Shown here piece after piece: positions 46,428 through 55,581 of a stretch of DNA of 64,000 bases (its first letter is position 1; the number at the start of each line of letters is the position of its first letter). Source of the stretch: JALORV01 sp963775635 (lineage in GTDB: Bacteria; Pseudomonadota; Gammaproteobacteria; Burkholderiales; Burkholderiaceae_F); assembly GCA_963775635.1 (NCBI GenBank), contig CAVZJO010000003.1, positions 496,001 through 560,000 on the forward strand, read 5' to 3'. The notes under the pieces are model-generated. The model was not told the origin of the DNA. It did not search any database and saw only the letters and a list, made by a program, of their open reading frames with translations. The translations under genes were made by a program, and so were the position numbers.

Positions 46428-47969
46428 ATGAATGCCCCGGCCGACCTCAGCCACCCGCCGGCACAGATGTTGGCGGACCAAATCCCGCTCGATGGCGCTG
46501 GCGCGGTTGATGTCGAGCGCCAGCGCACCGTGGTGGCGCGGCTGCGGACTTTCCTGCCCGAGCACTGCGTGCTGTGGCGCGAGGAGGACACGCATCCCTA
46601 CGAGTGCGATGGGCTGACGCTCTATCGGCAGCTGCCGATGGTCGTCGCGCTACCCGAAACGGAAGACGAAATCGCGCGCATCCTGCGCACCTGCTGCGAA
46701 CTCGGCGTGCCCGTTGTCCCGCGCGGCGCAGGCACCGGGCTCTCGGGCGGCGCGCTGCCGCACGGACGCGGCGTGCTGCTGTCGCTCGCCAAGCTGAACC
46801 GCATCCTGAAGATCGACGCGCTGGCCCGCACGGCGACGGTAGAGCCGGGCGTGCGCAATGCGGCCGTTTCGGAAGCCGTCGCTTCGCTCGGGCTTTACTA
46901 CGCGCCCGATCCGTCGAGCCAGATCGCCTGCACGATCGGCGGCAACATCGCCGAGAACGCCGGCGGCGTGCACTGCCTCAAATACGGACTGACGTTGCAC
47001 AACGTGCTGCGCGTGCGCGGCGTGACGATCGAAGGCGACCTTGTCGAGATCGGCTCGGAGGCGCCCGATGCGGCGGGCTACGACCTGCTGCCGCTGGTGG
47101 TCGGTTCCGAGGGGCTGCTGCTGGTGCTGACCGAAGCGACGCTGAAGCTGGTGCCGAAACCGCTGAAGCAGCAGGTCATCATGGCGTCGTTCGACGACGT
47201 CGAAAAAGGTGGTGACGCGGTCGCCGCGGTGATTGCAGCGGGCATCATCCCAGCCGGCATGGAGATGATGGACAAGCCGGCCATAGCCGCGGTCGAACCC
47301 TTCGTCAAGGCCGGCTACGACCTCGAAGCGGCGACGATCCTGCTGGTCGAGTCCGACGGCACGCCGGAGGAAGTCGCCGAAGAGATCGATCGCATGAAGG
47401 CGATCCTCGACGGCAGCGGCGCCACGCAACTGACGGTTTCGCAGTCCGAGGCGGAACGACTGCGCTTCTGGGCCGGACGCAAGGCTGCGTTCCCGGCAAT
47501 TGGTCGGATCTCGCCGGACTACTACTGCATGGATGGCACGATTCCGCGCAAGCGCCTCGGCGAGATGCTGAAGGCGATCGCCGCGATGGAACGCAAATAC
47601 GACCTGCGCTGCGCCAACGTGTTTCACGCCGGCGACGGCAACCTCCATCCGCTGATCATGTTCGACGCAAACGATCCGGATTCGGTCGTGCGCGCCGAGC
47701 AGTTCGGCTTCGAGATCCTTGAACTGTCGATCGCGGTCGGCGGCACGGTCACCGGCGAACACGGAGTCGGCGTCGAGAAGATCCATCAACTGTGTCTGCA
47801 GTTCGACACGCCGACGCTGCAGGCTTTCCACGCTATCAAGCGCGCCTTCGATCCGCCCGGACTGCTGAATCCCGGCAAGGCGGTGCCAACGCTGAATCGC
47901 TGCGCCGAGTACGGCAAGATGCACGTGCACGGTGGATTGCTCAAGTTCCCCGAGCTGCCACGGTTCTGA
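46428..47969 (+). CDS. glcD: glycolate oxidase subunit GlcD
   Basis: FAD-binding catalytic subunit of glycolate dehydrogenase, converting glycolate to glyoxylate. 513 residues. Blocks are VVPRGAGTGLSGGALP, CTIGGNIAENAGGVHCLKYG (FAD-binding), VVGSEGLLLVLTEATLKL and VFHAGDGNLHPLI with GEHGVGVEK at the C-terminus. The first gene of glcDEF: glcE starts six bases after its stop and glcF two bases after glcE. Divergent from the lipoprotein hydrolase. Confidence 0.95.
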   Translation: MNAPADLSHPPAQMLADQIPLDGAGAVDVERQRTVVARLRTFLPEHCVLWREEDTHPYECDGLTLYRQLPMVVALPETEDEIARILRTCCELGVPVVPRGAGTGLSGGALPHGRGVLLSLAKLNRILKIDALARTATVEPGVRNAAVSEAVASLGLYYAPDPSSQIACTIGGNIAENAGGVHCLKYGLTLHNVLRVRGVTIEGDLVEIGSEAPDAAGYDLLPLVVGSEGLLLVLTEATLKLVPKPLKQQVIMASFDDVEKGGDAVAAVIAAGIIPAGMEMMDKPAIAAVEPFVKAGYDLEAATILLVESDGTPEEVAEEIDRMKAILDGSGATQLTVSQSEAERLRFWAGRKAAFPAIGRISPDYYCMDGTIPRKRLGEMLKAIAAMERKYDLRCANVFHAGDGNLHPLIMFDANDPDSVVRAEQFGFEILELSIAVGGTVTGEHGVGVEKIHQLCLQFDTPTLQAFHAIKRAFDPPGLLNPGKAVPTLNRCAEYGKMHVHGGLLKFPELPRF

Positions 47970-47975
47970 TCGCCG

Positions 47976-49040
47976 ATGACGAGTGACCACGAGCCGGCAG
48001 CACTGACGCGGCTGCGTGAACGCGTACGATCTGCGGCCGCCGATCACGCTGCTCTTCGCATCCGCGCCGGCGGTACCAAGGATTTCTACGGCAATCCTTG
48101 CGACGGCGCGCTGCTCGACCCGCGCGAGCTCGCCGGGATCGTCGACTACGAGCCCACCGAACTGGTCGTGACAGTGCGGAGCGGGACGCCGCTGGCAGAA
48201 CTCGAAAACGTGCTGGCCGAGCGTAACCAGATGCTGGCGTTCGAGCCGCCTCACTATGGCGCTGGCGCGACCGTCGGTGGCACGGTCGCAGCGGGTCTTG
48301 CGGGTCCGCGCCGCGTGGCGGCTGGAGCCATTCGCGATTTCGTGCTCGGCGCCCGTCTGCTCGACGGGCGCGGCGAGCTGCTGACGTTCGGCGGACGCGT
48401 GATGAAAAACGTTGCGGGCTACGACATGGCGCGCGTGCTTGCCGGTTCGCTGGGAACGCTGGGCGTCATTACCGATGTTTCGATCAAGCTGCTCCCTCGG
48501 CCGATCGTCGAGTGCACCTTGCGCTTCGAGCTCACCGAAGCCGCGGCCATTGCACGCCTGAACGAATGGGGCGGCAAGCCGCTGCCGATCTCGGGCAGCA
48601 TGTGGTTCGACGGCGCACTCCATGTTCGACTATCCGGCGCGAACGCCGCAGTGACGGCAGCCCGCTCACGACTCGGCGGCGATCTGGTCGACGAGCCTCA
48701 GCGTTGGGCCGACCTGCGCGAGCAGCGACATCCGTTCTTCCGCGTCGGCGGCAACGAGTCGCTATGGCGGCTGGCCGTTCCGCCCACGACGCCGCCGCTG
48801 GCGCTTGGACCGACGCTGATCGAATGGAACGGCGGCCAGCGCTGGTTGCGTGGCCAACTGGATGCGCAGCGAGTGCGCGCGGCGGCCGCGGCGGTGCGTG
48901 GACACGCCACACGGTTCCGCGGTGGTGATCGGAAGGATCAGGTATTTCATCCGCTCGAGCCGGTGTTGGCGCGCTTGCATCAGCGGCTGAAGGCCGAATT
49001 CGATCCATCCGGCATCTTCAATCCGGGGCGGTTCCACTAG
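47976..49040 (+). CDS. glcE: glycolate oxidase FAD-binding subunit GlcE
   Basis: 354-residue FAD-binding subunit, shorter than GlcD. Segments are LRIRAGGTKDFYG, the FAD-binding GAGATVGGTVAAGLAGPRR and VLAGSLGTLGVITDVSIKLLP. The C-terminal FDPSGIFNPGRF ends the protein in the usual way. It works as part of the GlcDEF complex. Confidence 0.94.
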   Translation: MTSDHEPAALTRLRERVRSAAADHAALRIRAGGTKDFYGNPCDGALLDPRELAGIVDYEPTELVVTVRSGTPLAELENVLAERNQMLAFEPPHYGAGATVGGTVAAGLAGPRRVAAGAIRDFVLGARLLDGRGELLTFGGRVMKNVAGYDMARVLAGSLGTLGVITDVSIKLLPRPIVECTLRFELTEAAAIARLNEWGGKPLPISGSMWFDGALHVRLSGANAAVTAARSRLGGDLVDEPQRWADLREQRHPFFRVGGNESLWRLAVPPTTPPLALGPTLIEWNGGQRWLRGQLDAQRVRAAAAAVRGHATRFRGGDRKDQVFHPLEPVLARLHQRLKAEFDPSGIFNPGRFH

Positions 49041-49042
49041 TT

Positions 49043-50269
49043 ATGCAAACGCGGCTGGCCGATTGGGTCCGGAACACTCCCGAGGGCGCGGAAGCCGACG
49101 CCATCCTGCGCAAATGCGTGCATTGCGGTTTCTGCACCGCGACCTGCCCGACCTACCAACTGCTCGGCGATGAACTCGACGGGCCGCGTGGCCGCATTTA
49201 CTTGATGAAGCAGATGCTCGAGGGAGAGCCGGTCACCTCAAAGACCCAGCTGCATCTGGATCGCTGCCTGACCTGCCGCAACTGCGAGACGACCTGTCCG
49301 TCGGGTGTGCAATATGGGCGCCTGGTCGACATCGGCCGCAAGCTGGTCGACGAGCGCGTCACGCGGCCGATCGGGCAGCGTGTGATGCGTAGTGCATTGA
49401 GGGCGGGGCTCACCAGCGCGCTGTTCTCGCCGGCGATGAAGTTCGGACAGATGATGCGGCCTCTGCTGCCGGCGGGTCTGAAAGCCAAGGTGCCGTCCGC
49501 ACAGGACGCCGGCGACTATCCCGCGCGCCATCACGCGCGTCGCATGATCCTGCTCGAAGGCTGCGTGCAGCCCGCGATGGCACCGAACATCAACACGGCG
49601 ACCGCGCGCGTGATGGACGCGCTCGGCATCGAGGTGCTCCGTCCTGCGGGGGCCGGCTGCTGCGGCGCCATACGCTATCACCTCGACGACCAGGCCGGCG
49701 GGCTCGACGACGCTCGCCGCAACATCGATGCCTGGTGGCCGCAGATCGAGGCCGGCGCCGAAGCCCTCGTCATGAATGCCAGCGGCTGCGGCCAGCAGGT
49801 CAGCGGAGTACGGCCATCTGCTCGCGCGTGACCCCGTTTATGCGCCAAGGCTGCGCGCGTCAGTGAACTGACGAAGGACGTGGCGGAGATTCTTCCTGCG
49901 CTTGGCGACGAACTGAAGCGCAGGCTCGGCGGCCGCGCGGCTGGCAAGATCGTGTTTCATTCGCCCTGTACGTTGCAGCATGGGCTCAAGGTACGCGGCG
50001 CGGTCGAAGGTTTGCTGACTTCCCTCGGCGCGACCGTCGCGCCGGTCGGCGAGAGCCATTTCTGCTGCGGCTCGGCCGGCACCTACTCGGTGCTGCAACC
50101 GGAGTTGTCGATTCGGCTGCGCGACCGCCGACTCGGTCATCTGCAGGCGCCACAGCCCGAAGCGATCCTGTCAGCCAACATCGGCTGCATCACACACCTG
50201 CAGAGCGGCACTGACACGCGCGTGCTGCACTGGATCGAGTGGCTCGACGAGCGCATGAACCCGCGCTGA
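49043..50269 (+). CDS. glcF: glycolate oxidase iron-sulfur subunit GlcF, two compensating frameshifts
   Basis: Iron-sulfur subunit with two CxxCxxC clusters (CVHCGFCTATCP and CLTCRNCETTCP) and two CCG domains; the first, GAGCCG, and the second, HFCCGSAGTY, are both present. In the middle the frame shifts: one extra G near 49805 (after GQQVS) and one base missing near 49843 (tgcgcc). Between them the expected reading EYGHLLARDPVYA is intact, and the frame is restored at AKAARVSELTKDVAEIL. As written the frame ends at 49831. The total of 1227 bases corresponds to 408 residues. Confidence 0.9.
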
Positions 50270-50303
50270 ATGGTTCGCGAGCGCTTTATGCGGCGCTGAA
50301 AAG

Positions 50304-50672
50304 ATGCTGGAAACCATTGCGACGCTACTGGTGTTCCAGACGATCGGCGAGGTTCTGAGCTACCTGCTACGGCTTCCGGTACCGGGCCCGGTGCTCGGCA
50401 TGGTTTTACTGCTGGGCCTCGTCCTACTGCGGCCAGCAACGATCGACTGGCTCCGTCCCACCTCGCTGGAACTGCTGAAGCACCTGTCGTTGCTGTTCGT
50501 GCCCGCGGGCGTCGGCGTGATGCTGCACGTCGCACGCATCGGCCGGGAGTGGCTGCCGATCGCCGTCGCGCTCGTCGTCAGCACCGCATTGGCCATTGCC
50601 GTGACGGCCGCCGTTGTCATGTGGGCTGCCCGCCGCTTCGCACCGGGCGAGATTCATGGCAACGACGATTGA
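50304..50672 (+). CDS. lrgA: CidA/LrgA-family holin-like protein
   Basis: 122-residue membrane protein of the CidA/LrgA family (VFQTIGEVLSYLLRLPVPGPVLGMVLLL, then LLFVPAGVGVMLHV). In Gram-positive bacteria these affect murein hydrolase export, while Gram-negative relatives (YohJ/YohK) are thought to move pyruvate, glycolate or related acids. Located next to glcDEF, so transport of a glycolate-like acid is an attractive but unproven idea. The stop overlaps the lrgB start region by 17 bases. Confidence 0.9.
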   Translation: MLETIATLLVFQTIGEVLSYLLRLPVPGPVLGMVLLLGLVLLRPATIDWLRPTSLELLKHLSLLFVPAGVGVMLHVARIGREWLPIAVALVVSTALAIAVTAAVVMWAARRFAPGEIHGNDD

Positions 50673-51393
50673 CTCGATCTGGGTCTACCTCGCCACCACG
50701 CCGCTGCTCGGCCTGACGGCCACGCTGCTCGCCTACATCGCGGCCTGGCGCATCTACCAGCGGACCGGAATGAACCCGCTGGCGAACCCGGTGGCGATCG
50801 CGGTGGTCTTCCTGGTCATACTGCTGTCGATCACCGGCACACCGTACCGGACTTACTTCGACGGCGCACAGTTCGTGCACTTCCTGCTGGGGCCGGCAAC
50901 CGTTGCACTGGCGATACCTCTTTACGACCAGCGTGCGCGGCTGGCACGGCTGTGGTTGCCACTGGCGCTCGGTCTGACGGCCGGGGTTGTCACCGCGATC
51001 GGCTCCGCAGTTGCGATCGCGCGCGTGCTCGGCGCCTCGCGTGAAACGCTGCTGTCACTCGCCCCGAAGTCGGTGACAACGCCGATCGCGATGGGAATCG
51101 CCGAAAAGATCGGTGGGTTGCCGTCGCTGACGGCGGTGTTCGTGATCCTGACCGGAATTACCGGAGCCATCATCGCGCGGCCGCTGCTCAATCTGCTGCG
51201 CATCCATTCGCACGCGGCACGCGGATTCGCGGTTGGCGTCGCCGCACACGGCATCGGCACCGCGCGCGCGTTCCAGGTCAGCGAACAGATGGGCGCGTTC
51301 GCCGGCTTGGCGATGGGTCTGACTGCGCTGGTTACGGCGTTCGTCGCGCCGTGGCTGGCGCCGGCGCTGGTCGGCCTTCTGGCTGGGTACTGA
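50656..51393 (+). CDS. lrgB: LrgB-family membrane protein
   Basis: 245 residues with many membrane segments, the usual partner of LrgA. Family blocks are LAPKSVTTPIAMGIAEKIGGLPSLTAV and FAVGVAAHGIGTARAF. The start (ATG 50656) lies within lrgA. Homologues PlgG/GlxA of plants carry glycolate and glycerate, which fits the glcDEF neighbour. It converges with pncA. Confidence 0.92.
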   Translation: MATTIDSIWVYLATTPLLGLTATLLAYIAAWRIYQRTGMNPLANPVAIAVVFLVILLSITGTPYRTYFDGAQFVHFLLGPATVALAIPLYDQRARLARLWLPLALGLTAGVVTAIGSAVAIARVLGASRETLLSLAPKSVTTPIAMGIAEKIGGLPSLTAVFVILTGITGAIIARPLLNLLRIHSHAARGFAVGVAAHGIGTARAFQVSEQMGAFAGLAMGLTALVTAFVAPWLAPALVGLLAGY

Positions 51394-51413
51394 AGCACAG
51401 TCTCCCGGCGCAG

Positions 51414-52028
51414 TCACAGCGCGTCGGACGACACCATCCGCACGCCGGCGTCGGCCAACGCGCGCCGGGCGGCATCGAGCGAGCCGTTCGTGTCGATCGC
51501 GCGACAGGCGTCTTCGATCACGACCACGTCGAACCCCGCGGCTTTCGCATCGAGCGCGCTCCAGGCGACGCAGAAGTCGGTCGCCAGCCCGCAGAGGTAG
51601 ACGGTCGTGAACCCGCGCTCGCGCAGCAGTCCGGCCAGGCCGGTTGATGTCGTGCGATCGGCTTCGAGGAACGCCGAGTAACTGTCGGTGTGAGCGTGGT
51701 GACCCTTGCGGATCACCGCCTGCGCATGCGGGATGTCGAGGCCCTCGGCAAACTGCGCGCCGGAGGTGCCCTGCACGCAGTGGTCGGGCCACAGCACCTG
51801 GCGGCCGTAATGCAGTTCGACCGTCGAAAAATGAGCTCGGCCGTGGCGCGAGGCGAACGAGACATGGCCGGGCGGATGCCAATCCTGCGTCAGGATCACG
51901 TGGGCGAAGCGCCGCGCGAGCCGGTTGATCACCGGGATCACGGCGTCGCCGTCCGGAACCGCGAGCGCGCCACCCGGCAGGAAGTCGTTCTGGATATCGA
52001 CGACGAGCAGAAGATCGGACGGGTTCAT
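51414..52028 (-). CDS. pncA: nicotinamidase PncA
   Basis: Hydrolyses nicotinamide to nicotinate for NAD recycling. 204 residues with the triad Asp (VVDIQNDF), Lys (VIRKGHH) and Cys (TDFCVAW), and the metal site DWHPPGHVSF with FASRHG. Full length. The transhydrogenase operon lies 24 bases upstream on the same strand, so co-transcription with pntB is likely; the shared theme would be pyridine nucleotides. Confidence 0.95.
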   Translation of the reverse strand: MNPSDLLLVVDIQNDFLPGGALAVPDGDAVIPVINRLARRFAHVILTQDWHPPGHVSFASRHGRAHFSTVELHYGRQVLWPDHCVQGTSGAQFAEGLDIPHAQAVIRKGHHAHTDSYSAFLEADRTTSTGLAGLLRERGFTTVYLCGLATDFCVAWSALDAKAAGFDVVVIEDACRAIDTNGSLDAARRALADAGVRMVSSDAL

Positions 52029-52052
52029 CGCCGGTCGCCCGCGAACGGTGAG

Positions 52053-53483
52053 CTAGTGAATCGCCTTGTTCATGTCCTCGACCACTTTCTTCGCATCACC
52101 GAACACCATCATCGTCTTCGGCATGTAAAAGAGCTCGTTGTCGAGGCCGGCGTAACCCGACGCCATCGAGCGCTTGTTGACGATCACCTGCTTGGCCTTG
52201 TACGCCTCGAGGATCGGCATGCCGGCGATCGGCGACTTCGGGTCCTTGGCCGCGGGGTTGACGACGTCGTTGGCGCCGAGGATCAGCGCGACGTCGGCTT
52301 CGCCGAATTCGCCGTTGACGTCCTCCATTTCGAACACCTGGTCGTACGGCACCTCGGCCTCGGCCAGCAGCACGTTCATGTGTCCCGGCATGCGGCCCGC
52401 CACCGGGTGAATAGCGTATTTCACGTTCACGCCCTTGGCGATCAGCTTGTCGGCGAGTTCCTTCAGCGGGTGCTGCGCGCGAGCAACCGCGAGGCCATAG
52501 CCCGGCACGATGATCACGGTCTCGGCGTTCTCCATCAGGAAGGCCGCGTCATCGGGCGATCCGGAGCGCACCGGTCGCTGTTCGGCCTTGCCAGCCGCCG
52601 CCGCGACCTCACCGCCGAAGCCGCCGAGGATCACGTTGAAGAACGAGCGGTTCATTGCCTTGCACATGATGTAGCTGAGAATCGCGCCCGACGATCCGAC
52701 CAGCGATCCGGCGACGATCAGCATGAAGTTGTTCAGCGAGAACCCGATGCCAGCCGCGGCCCAGCCCGAGTAGCTGTTCAGCATCGACACCACGACCGGC
52801 ATGTCGGCGCCTCCGATCGGGATGATCAGCAGCACGCCGAGCACGAAGCCGAGCGCGATCACCAGCCCGAAGTCCATCGCGCTCTGCGAATGCCAGAAGC
52901 CGAAGCAGAAGAACGCCGCGGCGATTCCCAACGCGAGGTTGAGCTTGTGCTGGCCCGCGAACACCACCGGCGCACCCTTGAACAACCGGAACTTGTACTT
53001 GCCGGCGAGCTTGCCGAACGCGATGACCGAGCCGGTGAAGGTGACCGCGCCAATGAACGCTCCGAGTGCGAGCTCGATGCGGTTGCCGCCAGGCAATGCG
53101 CCACCTCGTTCAGCGATGCCGAAGGCCCACGGCTCGGCGACCGCTGCGATTGCGATGAACACCGCGGCCAGGCCGATCATGCTGTGCATGAAGGCGACCA
53201 TCTCGGGCATCTTGGTCATCTCGACGCGGAACGCGATCGTCGTGCCGACCGCGCCGCCGATGACGAGTCCCGCCAGCACCCACGCCATGCCGGGAGTCGC
53301 GAGCGATGGCGCGGTCTTGTAGACCAGCGCGACAGTCGTGACGATCGCGATCGCCATTCCGACCATGCCGAAGGTGTTGCCGCGGCGCGAGGTCGTCGGA
53401 TGCGATAACCCCTTCAGTGCCTGGATGAAGAACACCGAAGCAACGAGGTACAACAGGATGACAACGTTCATGCTGAGTGCCAT
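52053..53483 (-). CDS. pntB: NAD(P) transhydrogenase subunit beta
   Basis: 476 residues. An N-terminal set of about nine membrane segments, then the NADP(H)-binding domain dIII with VPGYGLAVARAQHP and the KSKRSM-like segment NKRSMASGYAG. Together with alpha it couples proton entry to reduction of NADP+ by NADH. The gene order pntAA-pntAB-pntB is complete. Confidence 0.96.
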   Translation of the reverse strand: MALSMNVVILLYLVASVFFIQALKGLSHPTTSRRGNTFGMVGMAIAIVTTVALVYKTAPSLATPGMAWVLAGLVIGGAVGTTIAFRVEMTKMPEMVAFMHSMIGLAAVFIAIAAVAEPWAFGIAERGGALPGGNRIELALGAFIGAVTFTGSVIAFGKLAGKYKFRLFKGAPVVFAGQHKLNLALGIAAAFFCFGFWHSQSAMDFGLVIALGFVLGVLLIIPIGGADMPVVVSMLNSYSGWAAAGIGFSLNNFMLIVAGSLVGSSGAILSYIMCKAMNRSFFNVILGGFGGEVAAAAGKAEQRPVRSGSPDDAAFLMENAETVIIVPGYGLAVARAQHPLKELADKLIAKGVNVKYAIHPVAGRMPGHMNVLLAEAEVPYDQVFEMEDVNGEFGEADVALILGANDVVNPAAKDPKSPIAGMPILEAYKAKQVIVNKRSMASGYAGLDNELFYMPKTMMVFGDAKKVVEDMNKAIH

Positions 53484-53492
53484 CGTGCGCCT

Positions 53493-53810
53493 CTATTTCT
53501 TCTTGGCGGAACCGGCCTTCGGCTCCTTCCTCTTGAACATCTCGAGCATTCGGCGCGTGACCAGGAAACCGCCGAACACATTGACGGCGGCCAGCGCAAC
53601 GGCCAGCAGCCCCATCGACTTGCCGAGGCCGGACTCGGTCAGCGCCGCGGCCAGCATCGCACCGACGATGATGATCGCCGAGATCGCATTGGTGACGCTC
53701 ATCAGCGGTGTATGCAGCGCCGGCGTGACGGTCCACACGACGTGGTAGCCGACGTAAATGGCCAGCACGAAGATGATCAGGTTGATGACGATCGGGCTTA
53801 CCGCTTCCAT
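53493..53810 (-). CDS. pntAB: NAD(P) transhydrogenase alpha subunit, membrane part
   Basis: 105 residues with three to four hydrophobic segments (VINLIIFVLAIYVGYHVVW, ISAIIIVGAMLAAAL, LAVALAAVNVFGGFLVTRRML). In many proteobacteria the alpha subunit is split, this being the membrane half. The Lys-rich tail is cytoplasmic. The start at 53810 was chosen because it begins the conserved part. Confidence 0.93.
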   Translation of the reverse strand: MEAVSPIVINLIIFVLAIYVGYHVVWTVTPALHTPLMSVTNAISAIIIVGAMLAAALTESGLGKSMGLLAVALAAVNVFGGFLVTRRMLEMFKRKEPKAGSAKKK

Positions 53811-53827
53811 GATCTCGACTCTCGCTC

Positions 53828-54946
53828 TCAGTTCTTGCGCTTGATCTCGCCGCCGGTGCACATCAGGCAGGCCGCAACGATGTCGTCGTCGGCAGGCATC
53901 GTGAAATTTGCATCCTTGTCGACGACTAGCTTGAGGAAGTCCAGCAGATTGCGCGCGTACAGTGCGGAAGAATCGGTCGGCACCGTCGCGGCGATGTTCG
54001 GCTGGCCGATGATGTGCACGCCGTGCTTCGTGACGGTTTTGCCGAGCTCCGACAGCGCGCAGTTGCCGCCCTGCTCGACCGCCATGTCGAGGATCACCGA
54101 GCCGGGCTGCATGGCCTTGACCATCTCCTGCGTGATCAGTACGGGCGCTTTGCGGCCGGGAATCAGCGCGGTGGCGATTGCGATGTTGGCCTGCGCGAGG
54201 CGCTTGCCGACTTCGGCCGCCTGCCGCTGCATCCACGAGGCCGGCATCGGCCGGGCGTAGCCGCCGACACCCTGTGCGATCTCGCGCTCTTCGTCGGTTT
54301 CGTACGGGACGTCGACGAACTTCGCGCCCAGCGATTCGATCTGCTCCTTGACCGCGGGACGCACGTCGGAAGCCTCGACGATCGCCCCCAGCCGCTTGGC
54401 GGTCGCGATCGCCTGCAGGCCCGCCACGCCTGCGCCGAGGATGAGCACGCGCGCTGCCTTGATGGTGCCGGCGGCAGTCATCATCATCGGCATCAGCTTG
54501 CCGAAGGTATTGGTGGCCATCAGCACTGCCTTGTAGCCCGCGATATTCGCCTGCGAAGACAGCACGTCCATGCTCTGCGCGCGCGTCGTGCGCGGCGCGG
54601 CTTCGAGTGCGAAGGCCGTAAGCCCGGCCGCGTTCATCGCGGCGATGCCGTCGTTGTTGAACGGCTCGAGCAGGCCGATCAGTACCGTGCCGCGCTTCAT
54701 CAGCGCCAGTTCCTGCTCGACCGGCAGTCGCACCTTCAGCACCATGTCGGCGCCGAAGACGTCGGCCGGCGATCCGATCGACGCACCGGCCGCAACAAAG
54801 GCGTCGTCAGGAAAGCTCGCAGGAACGCCGGCGCCTGACTGCACGATCACGGAGTGTCTGGCCGCCACCAGCTTCTTGACCGTCTCCGGAGTCGCGGCGA
54901 CGCGCTGCTCGCCCGGGCGAACTTCAGCGGGCACTCCGATCTTCAT
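53828..54946 (-). CDS. pntAA: NAD(P) transhydrogenase alpha subunit, NAD-binding part
   Basis: 372 residues forming the NAD(H)-binding domain dI. N-terminal KIGVPAEVRPGEQRVAATP, the Rossmann segment VLILGAGVAGLQAIATAKRLGA and the RQD-type region MQPGSVILDMAVEQGGN. ATG 54946 with agaggga upstream. It heads the transhydrogenase operon and is divergent from the Nudix gene. Confidence 0.95.
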   Translation of the reverse strand: MKIGVPAEVRPGEQRVAATPETVKKLVAARHSVIVQSGAGVPASFPDDAFVAAGASIGSPADVFGADMVLKVRLPVEQELALMKRGTVLIGLLEPFNNDGIAAMNAAGLTAFALEAAPRTTRAQSMDVLSSQANIAGYKAVLMATNTFGKLMPMMMTAAGTIKAARVLILGAGVAGLQAIATAKRLGAIVEASDVRPAVKEQIESLGAKFVDVPYETDEEREIAQGVGGYARPMPASWMQRQAAEVGKRLAQANIAIATALIPGRKAPVLITQEMVKAMQPGSVILDMAVEQGGNCALSELGKTVTKHGVHIIGQPNIAATVPTDSSALYARNLLDFLKLVVDKDANFTMPADDDIVAACLMCTGGEIKRKN

Positions 54947-55102
54947 TCCGATTTCCCTCTCGCTCGACGATGTGTTGTCTGACCGCGGCCGCTCTTGGAT
55001 GGTGGCCAGGGGCTCGACCGTGGCGTTGACCGCGGCCGATAGAATCGCGACTTTACGCGAAAGCTCCGCCGGTCCACAGGCCCGCAGCGGCCTCTTCCTC
55101 CG

Positions 55103-55579
55103 ATGTCTCCCGCATGGAAGCCGAACGTCACCGTCGCCGCGGTGATCGAACACGCCGGCCGTTTCCTGCTCGTCGAGGAGGAGACACCGGACGGCATCCG
55201 GCTCAACCAGCCGGCGGGCCATCTTGATCCGGGCGAAACACTGCTCGAAGCCGTGAGCAGAGAAACGCTGGAAGAAACCGCGTGCCGCTTCACGCCGGAT
55301 GCGTTGCTAGGTGTCTATATGGTGCGCTCGGGCAACGCGGGTGATGCCGAGCGTGTGACCTACGTGCGCTTCGCCTTCACCGGACAGCTGGGCCGCGAGG
55401 AAACCGGGCGCGCGCTCGACGCCGGCATCCTGCGCACGCTGTGGCTCAGTGCCGACGAGATCCGCGCACGGGCCGCGCAACACCGCAGCCCGTTGGTGAT
55501 GAAGTGTGTCGACGACCACCTCGCCGGGCAGCGTTTTCCACTGAGCGCGGTGCATGCGCACCCCTCGGTCGTCGACTGA
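55103..55579 (+). CDS. Nudix hydrolase (NudJ-like)
   Basis: 158 residues with the Nudix box GHLDPGETLLEAVSRETLEETAC, which matches GX5EX7REUXEEXGU except for the last Gly. Typical of the NudJ/phosphatase-of-thiamine-pyrophosphate group; the substrate is unknown. It ends two bases before the mnmA start, an order I associate with betaproteobacteria. Confidence 0.9.
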   Translation: MSPAWKPNVTVAAVIEHAGRFLLVEEETPDGIRLNQPAGHLDPGETLLEAVSRETLEETACRFTPDALLGVYMVRSGNAGDAERVTYVRFAFTGQLGREETGRALDAGILRTLWLSADEIRARAAQHRSPLVMKCVDDHLAGQRFPLSAVHAHPSVVD

Positions 55580-55581
55580 AG

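Noticed and set aside
46650..48623. 657-codon minus-strand frame opposite glcD and glcE
   Set aside because: Same reason: antisense to two conserved genes, low-complexity composition, no start site.
49043..49831. Treating the first part of glcF as a complete shorter protein
   Set aside because: The second CCG domain and the rest of the family's C-terminal half follow in the same frame after two compensating indels.
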